Part shown: piece after piece, positions 3,686 through 7,205 of the stretch
How positions within the stretch are numbered: position 1 is the stretch's first letter
Layout of the letters: each line of letters starts with the position of its first letter
NCBI GenBank assembly: GCA_022709605.1
Contig: JAKLIM010000185.1
Location: 1-7,205, forward strand
Length of the DNA: 7,205 nt
From: Bacteroidota bacterium
GTDB lineage: Bacteria; Bacteroidota; Bacteroidia; Bacteroidales; Paludibacteraceae
Direction of reading: 5' to 3'
Translations under genes and position numbers: made by a program
Notes under the pieces: model-generated
Told to the model about the DNA's origin: nothing
What the model saw: only the letters and a program-made list of their open reading frames with translations
The model's database searches: none

Positions 3686-6481
3686 ATGAGACAACTTTTT
3701 CACTTACGTTCTTTTCTTCTTATAACTTTTATTTTTTTGATAGAAATAACTAATGCACAGACTCTTATAAAAGGGCGTGTAATGGATAAAAAATACAAAG
3801 AACCACTGACCGGAGCTGCTATCCTTGTTGAAGGAACTACCAACGGAACAACCGCTGACATTGACGGCAATTACCAACTAACGGTTGTACCGGGCAAATA
3901 CACCTTGCTAATTTCTTACGTATCATACACTTCGCAACGAATACCCAATATTTTTGTTGAAAAAAATAAAACAACAAATTTAGATATTGATATGGATGAA
4001 GCATCGCTCGTACTCGAAAGCGTACAGGTGGTTGCACAAAAACGTACCGATACCGAACTTTCGATGCTCAAAAGTGTACGTTCGGCTGTGCAGGTGGTGA
4101 ATGGCATTTCGTCGCAACAAATAGGCAAAACGCTCGATCGCGATGCTTCGGAGGTTGTGAAACGCATTCCGGGAGTTACTATTAAAGACAATCGGTTTGT
4201 GGTTGTTCGCGGTTTGAACCAACGCTATAACAACGTATGGCTTAACAATGCCGCAACACCCAGTAGCGAAACCGATGTAAAAGCGTTTTCGTTCGATGCT
4301 ATTCCCAGCAATATGATTGATAACCTGTTGATTTACAAAACCGGAACGCCCGAATTATCGGCGGAAGCTACCGGGGGATTTATAAAAATTTCAACAAAAA
4401 ATATTCCGGACGAAGATTTTATGAATGTAGAATACGGCGTAGGTTACAACGATGTAACTACACTTAAAGATGCCTGGCATTTGCCTTCACAATCACTTGA
4501 TTTTCTTGGTCTTGGAAGTGGAGCACGCGGCATTCCTTCCGATTTTCCCAAAAACCTCAGTTCAGTTTCACTGGTGGAGCGCGATGCTTTTGCACTTAAG
4601 TTAGGCAACAAATGGGTAGCTCAACGGACAACTGCTTTACCCAATCAGAAACTATCGGCCGCCTTTGGTAAAAAGTGGAATTTAGGAAATGGTGCCCGTA
4701 TCGGTACTATTACTTCACTTTCGTACAGCAACAGTTCATCAACCCGCAGCAACATGAGCAATTATATGTACGAGCGTTTCGATGCTGTTACTGAAACTCC
4801 CACTTACATGTACAAATATACTGCTGACATTTATGATACCGATTTCAAAGTGGGTTTAATGCACAACTGGGCTTATCAAACGGCCAAAGGTACCAAGCTG
4901 GAATTCAAAAATATACTGAATCAGATTGGTGTGGACAAAACTGCCAATACACAAGGTTGGAACAATAACCGACAGGGAAATTTCAAGTATTTCAGCAATC
5001 AATATTCAAGCAGAACAACTTATTCGGGTCAGTTAAGCGGAAATCATAAATTACAAGACAGCGAAGATAAAAAGCTGGACTGGAACCTGGGATTTGCTTA
5101 TGCGAACCGCATCGAACCGGATCGTCAGAACAGAAGCATGAAAGAAAGTGCAAATGGAAATTACGAATATATGTTGCCGGATGTGCCCAGTATCAACGAG
5201 TTGGGACGACTTTACATGACCAATCACGAATATGTAACCACGGCAGCATTAAATTACGACCGCAAAATACTTTTGGGCGAAATAATTTCAACATTAAAGG
5301 CCGGTGCATACAGCGAATATAAAACCCGAAACCTATCGGAACGAAGCATAACTTATCGCAAAGCGTATGGCGCATTGAATGATGATGAAGTGAATGCCCT
5401 GGATTTCGAATCACTTTTTACTGAACCACATCTCGGTCAGGGAAAAGTAATCAGTGTTGACGAACAAACCAATGTAGCCAACAGTTATGATGCACAAAAT
5501 TTGTTGGGTGCGGGTTATCTGTCATTTATCGTTCCTGTGGGTCAGCTGAATGTAAGCGGCGGCGTACGTGCCGAATATAACAGATTGATGCTAAATGGAT
5601 ATTACAATGCTGTATCGCCCGTAAAAGTGGATAATACGTCCATTAAATTCTTTCCTTCGTTGAATACATCATATAATTTAAACGAAAAAACATTGCTCCG
5701 TCTGGCTTATGCTCATACCATAAATCGTCCGGAATTTCGCGAAGTTTCACCATTAAATTATTACGACTTTACAGAAAAGAATTCGGTAAAAGGAAATCCA
5801 AACTTAAAAGATGCCACGATACAAAACATCGATTTCCGTTTCGAATATTACCCAACTCCTAACGAAACATTCACATTGGCAGCATTTTACAAAAACTTCA
5901 AAAATCCGATTGAGATGGTAAGTGTTGGCACAGGCAACGAATTTTCATTCGAAAACGCATTGGGTGCTGTAAATTACGGACTGGAACTTGAAGCCAAAAA
6001 ATCGCTCGAAACATTGATCGGACTAAAGAATTTCAGTATCAATGTAAATGCATCCTATATTTTCAGCGAAGTGCAATTTGAAAATACACAGACTGAACGC
6101 AGCCGTCCACTTCAGGGACAATCGCCTTATGTGCTGAATGCAGGTTTGTTTTACCAAAACGATAAAGCCGGACTTTCTTCGTCAATTATGTATAATGTAA
6201 TGGGAAAACGTATTCTGGTGGCCGCTCAACTAAATCAGGGCGAAGTGGTTATTCCCGATATTTACGAAATGCCCCGCAATGTAATCGACTTTTCGTTGAA
6301 TAAAAAGTTAGGAAAGAAACTGGAACTCAAATTTGGTGTAAAAGACTTACTGGCACAGGATTATAAAACACAGCAAACTTATGAATACGTTAAGAACGGC
6401 GAAAATAAATCCATTACATTGAATAATAAAACGTATAATCTGGGTCGCACAATATCGCTTGGTGCAAGCTGGAAGTTTTAG
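3686..6481 (+). CDS. TonB-dependent outer-membrane receptor with N-terminal carboxypeptidase-regulatory-like domain
   Basis: This complete 931-residue receptor should import a ligand across the outer membrane using TonB-ExbBD energy. Residues 1-24 are a signal peptide (NA|Q). A carboxypeptidase-regulatory-like domain follows (26-104: IKGRVMDKKYKEPLTGAAILVEGT...ADIDGNYQLTVVPGKYTLLISYVSY). ESVQVVAQ (111-118) is a likely TonB box. The plug spans about 130-240, with GKTLDRDASEVVKRIPGVTI, FVVVRGLNQRYNNVWLN, KAFSFDAIPSNMIDNLLIYKT and ATGGFIKISTKN. The rest is a 22-strand-type barrel, including INRPEFREVSPLNYYDF and the terminal LGASWKF ending in the phenylalanine usual for barrel proteins. The plug type (RYNNVWLN, then KAFSFD..PSN) is the non-SusC kind, and no SusD partner follows, so glycan uptake of the Sus type is not indicated. 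The ligand is unknown; peptide, phosphate ester or metal chelate cannot be told apart. Base composition is GC-richer than the first gene. Confidence 0.95.
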   Translation: MRQLFHLRSFLLITFIFLIEITNAQTLIKGRVMDKKYKEPLTGAAILVEGTTNGTTADIDGNYQLTVVPGKYTLLISYVSYTSQRIPNIFVEKNKTTNLDIDMDEASLVLESVQVVAQKRTDTELSMLKSVRSAVQVVNGISSQQIGKTLDRDASEVVKRIPGVTIKDNRFVVVRGLNQRYNNVWLNNAATPSSETDVKAFSFDAIPSNMIDNLLIYKTGTPELSAEATGGFIKISTKNIPDEDFMNVEYGVGYNDVTTLKDAWHLPSQSLDFLGLGSGARGIPSDFPKNLSSVSLVERDAFALKLGNKWVAQRTTALPNQKLSAAFGKKWNLGNGARIGTITSLSYSNSSSTRSNMSNYMYERFDAVTETPTYMYKYTADIYDTDFKVGLMHNWAYQTAKGTKLEFKNILNQIGVDKTANTQGWNNNRQGNFKYFSNQYSSRTTYSGQLSGNHKLQDSEDKKLDWNLGFAYANRIEPDRQNRSMKESANGNYEYMLPDVPSINELGRLYMTNHEYVTTAALNYDRKILLGEIISTLKAGAYSEYKTRNLSERSITYRKAYGALNDDEVNALDFESLFTEPHLGQGKVISVDEQTNVANSYDAQNLLGAGYLSFIVPVGQLNVSGGVRAEYNRLMLNGYYNAVSPVKVDNTSIKFFPSLNTSYNLNEKTLLRLAYAHTINRPEFREVSPLNYYDFTEKNSVKGNPNLKDATIQNIDFRFEYYPTPNETFTLAAFYKNFKNPIEMVSVGTGNEFSFENALGAVNYGLELEAKKSLETLIGLKNFSINVNASYIFSEVQFENTQTERSRPLQGQSPYVLNAGLFYQNDKAGLSSSIMYNVMGKRILVAAQLNQGEVVIPDIYEMPRNVIDFSLNKKLGKKLELKFGVKDLLAQDYKTQQTYEYVKNGENKSITLNNKTYNLGRTISLGASWKF

Positions 6482-6581
6482 AAAAGTAACTTATACAAAG
6501 TTTAAAACAATGATTATGCTTCAATGAATCAGGAGTAAGGTAAAAAATTTCCGAATAACTTAAGACTGTATTATATAAAAC

Positions 6582-6619
6582 ACAAAAGTAAATTTTCAAC
6601 TATGAAAATTTACTTTTGT
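6582..6619. terminator. Bidirectional terminator: perfect 17-bp stem between convergent genes
   Basis: ACAAAAGTAAATTTTCA (6582-6598) is exactly complementary to 6603-6619, with loop ACTA. It lies 100 bases after the receptor stop and 115 bases past the kinase stop on the other strand, and both arms end in T-rich sequence in their direction of transcription. The symmetry fits one terminator serving both genes. The stem is long but AT-rich, so folding strength comes from length. An alternative is a small palindromic repeat that landed here. Confidence 0.75.
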
Positions 6620-6734
6620 AGTAGTATTAAGCAGATCAATATTTATTTACACTGATATTCTCTGTAGAATTAAATGGAAATTAATTCCTTTGACTCAATA
6701 AAATCATTTTTATTAAAATAAATTTTACTTCTTG

Positions 6735-7205
6735 TCAATATTTCCGTAGCGAGAAAATAAAACTCAAGCCTCCGGTAGAAACCGATTTTACTGAAATTGT
6801 TCCTTTGTGAAGCACTACTGCATTTTTTACAATGGCCAATCCAAGACCTGTTCCACCTACTTTACGACTGCGCCCTTTGTCGACGCGATAAAACCGTTCA
6901 AATATTTTTCCAAAATGTTCCTCGTCAATTCCTACACCGTTGTCGGAAAACGAGAAGTAATAAAACTGTTCATCTTCCCGGTAACAGCTTATATCAATGT
7001 TGATATTATCGCCTCCATAAGCCAAAGCATTATCAGTAAGATTGCGGAAAATGGAATACAAAAGAGAACGGTTTCCCTTAAGCGGCATTGGGCTTTTATA
7101 ATTTTGAACGACGATACATTTCTTTTGCTCTATCTGCAAGTTTACATCCGACAACACATCGTTGATTACCTGAGCAAGATCACAAGGTTCTTTTTCGAAT
7201 AATCT
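6735..7205 (-). CDS. Sensor histidine kinase, C-terminal part (HATPase domain), partial at window edge
   Basis: This is the C-terminal 156 residues of a two-component kinase; the frame stays open to base 7205, so the sensor, membrane and HisKA parts lie outside. The GTG at 7155-7157 is internal, since the frame continues upstream with family-like sequence (RLFEKEPCDLAQVIND), typical of the stretch between HisKA and HATPase. All ATP-binding boxes are intact: N box NLTDNALAY (55-63 of the visible part), G1 DNGVGI (88-93), F box FERFYRVDKGRSR (102-114), G2 GGTGLGLAIV (117-126), and a final TGG...F.F turn before the stop. It should autophosphorylate an unseen histidine and pass phosphate to a response regulator, probably encoded beside it to the right. 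The FYRVDKGRSRK-GGTGLGLAIVKNAV pattern is that of PhoR-like kinases of Bacteroidota, a group with many signals. It is convergent with the receptor gene, so not in its operon. Confidence 0.93.
   Translation of the reverse strand, partial: RLFEKEPCDLAQVINDVLSDVNLQIEQKKCIVVQNYKSPMPLKGNRSLLYSIFRNLTDNALAYGGDNINIDISCYREDEQFYYFSFSDNGVGIDEEHFGKIFERFYRVDKGRSRKVGGTGLGLAIVKNAVVLHKGTISVKSVSTGGLSFIFSLRKY

Noticed and set aside
7155..7157. GTG as the start of the histidine kinase
   Set aside because: The frame is open to the window edge with family-like sequence upstream, and a kinase starting here would lack its phospho-accepting histidine domain.
6807..7202. 131-codon open frame on the plus strand opposite the kinase
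   Set aside because: It lies antisense to intact, motif-complete histidine kinase sequence and has no recognisable domain.

Overview
This window looks like chromosomal DNA of a Bacteroidota bacterium (Bacteroidales or Flavobacteriia grade). The evidence is a C-terminal type IX secretion sorting domain, signal peptides ending in A|Q, two proteins built like the N-terminus of SusC or TonB-dependent receptors (carboxypeptidase-regulatory-like domain, TonB-box-like segment, plug), start codons with A-rich leaders instead of Shine-Dalgarno sequences, and TAnnTTTG-type -7 promoter elements. The genus cannot be told from the sequence.

Layout on the plus strand: a secreted T9SS cargo protein of unknown function (90-884); a 402-base gap holding a GC-richer, probably non-coding block (about 1001-1205) and a -7 promoter element; a RhuM-family protein (1287-2306), an accessory or defence-island type of gene; a 235-residue secreted protein made only of the N-terminal and plug domains of a SusC-like receptor, with no barrel (2402-3109); a 576-base gene-free stretch with several hairpins, a possible lone insertion-sequence end and a 21-base tandem repeat array in two flavours (3337-3500); and a full 931-residue TonB-dependent receptor (3686-6481). 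A perfect 17-bp inverted repeat (6582-6619) then separates that receptor from a convergent, minus-strand sensor histidine kinase. Only the kinase's C-terminal catalytic half lies in the window (6735-7205, open at the right edge).

The genes do not form one evident operon. The left half (90 to about 3500) reads as an accessory patch of single genes separated by non-coding repeats. The right half is a nutrient-receptor gene with its own promoter, facing a two-component kinase. The receptor probably imports a ligand across the outer membrane using TonB energy, but the substrate cannot be told. The kinase resembles PhoR-type enzymes only in its ATPase domain, so a phosphate link is a guess. I see no complete mobile element, RNA gene or CRISPR array. 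The parts least well explained are the barrel-less plug protein, the 21-base repeat array and the GC-rich block before rhuM.
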